Notes under the pieces: model-generated
The model's database searches: none
What the model was told of the DNA's origin: nothing
Seen by the model: the letters and a program-made list of their open reading frames with translations, nothing else
Source of the DNA: an uncultured Desulfomonile sp.
Lineage (GTDB): Bacteria; Desulfobacterota; Desulfomonilia; Desulfomonilales; Desulfomonilaceae
DNA: 5,415 bases
Direction: 5' to 3'
Assembly: GCA_903853735.1 (NCBI GenBank)
Contig: CAINUH010000493.1
Coordinates: 1-5,415, forward strand
Translations under genes and position numbers: made by a program
Shown: one piece after another, positions 5,348 to 5,415 of the stretch
How positions within the stretch are numbered: position 1 is the stretch's first letter
How the letters are laid out: the number at the start of each line of letters is the position of its first letter

Positions 5348-5415
5348 ATGAAAAACATCGTTGTAACCGGTGGAGCCGGCTTCATTGGAAGCCATCTGAT
5401 AGAAGCGCTTCTTGA
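5348..5415 (+). CDS. NAD-dependent sugar-nucleotide epimerase/dehydratase, N-terminus (3' partial)
   Basis: The ATG at 5348 opens a frame of 22 full codons that runs off the window. It begins MKNIVVTGGAGFIGSHLIEA, the first beta strand and nucleotide-binding loop of the extended short-chain dehydrogenase/reductase family. Gly8, Gly11 and Gly14 form the GxxGxxG motif that binds NAD(P). This opening is shared by UDP-glucose 4-epimerases, dTDP-glucose 4,6-dehydratases and UDP-glucuronate decarboxylases, so the exact enzyme cannot be named. Such enzymes are cytoplasmic and feed surface polysaccharide synthesis. GGAG at 5336-5339 is its ribosome site. It lies just beyond the right end of the decayed insertion sequence; its promoter is not visible. 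Confidence 0.88.
   Translation, partial: MKNIVVTGGAGFIGSHLIEALL

Overview
The window (5415 bases, moderate GC) looks like an accessory stretch of a Gram-negative bacterial chromosome. A peptidoglycan-binding OmpA-type protein with a signal peptide implies an outer-membrane organism. The ferritin-like diiron protein, the double-domain SagB-like nitroreductase and the CHAT/TPR theme would suit an anaerobic Desulfobacterota (former Deltaproteobacteria) member. That taxonomic guess is inference and no marker gene is present.

Layout. (1) 2-253 is the C-terminal end of a CHAT (caspase-like peptidase) protein; its catalytic His and Cys lie upstream of the window. After a 13-base gap comes 267-1091, an exported TPR plus OmpA-C protein, probably in the same operon. 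(2) 1092-1535 on the minus strand is a small YdcZ-type DMT transporter. Its stop codon abuts the OmpA-like stop codon with no base between them (TAG|CTA). (3) After a divergent 228-base spacer, 1764-2273 encodes a ferritin/rubrerythrin-like diiron protein and 2315-3844 a two-domain SagB/ThcOx-type flavin dehydrogenase. They are close enough to be one redox operon. (4) 3845-4127 has no convincing gene, only two tiny open frames that may be debris. (5) 4128-5318 is a decayed insertion sequence. Its DDE transposase carries an in-frame TGA and has lost everything after the catalytic Glu. Imperfect terminal inverted repeats can be aligned, and an 11-bp inverted repeat covers the transposase start. 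(6) 5348-5415 is the first 22 codons of an extended-SDR sugar-nucleotide epimerase/dehydratase with its own ribosome binding site, running off the window.

How the parts may work together. The CHAT plus TPR-OmpA pair suggests a protease or scaffold coupled to a cell-wall anchored partner. The ferritin-like plus nitroreductase pair suggests a small oxidoreductase unit, for redox or oxidative-stress chemistry or flavin-dependent oxidation of an unknown substrate. No YcaO, precursor peptide, CRISPR array or RNA gene was seen. Neither pair can be called a new system from this window alone. The best leads are the CHAT/OmpA pair, the ferritin/double-nitroreductase pair and the start-occluding hairpin of the IS.
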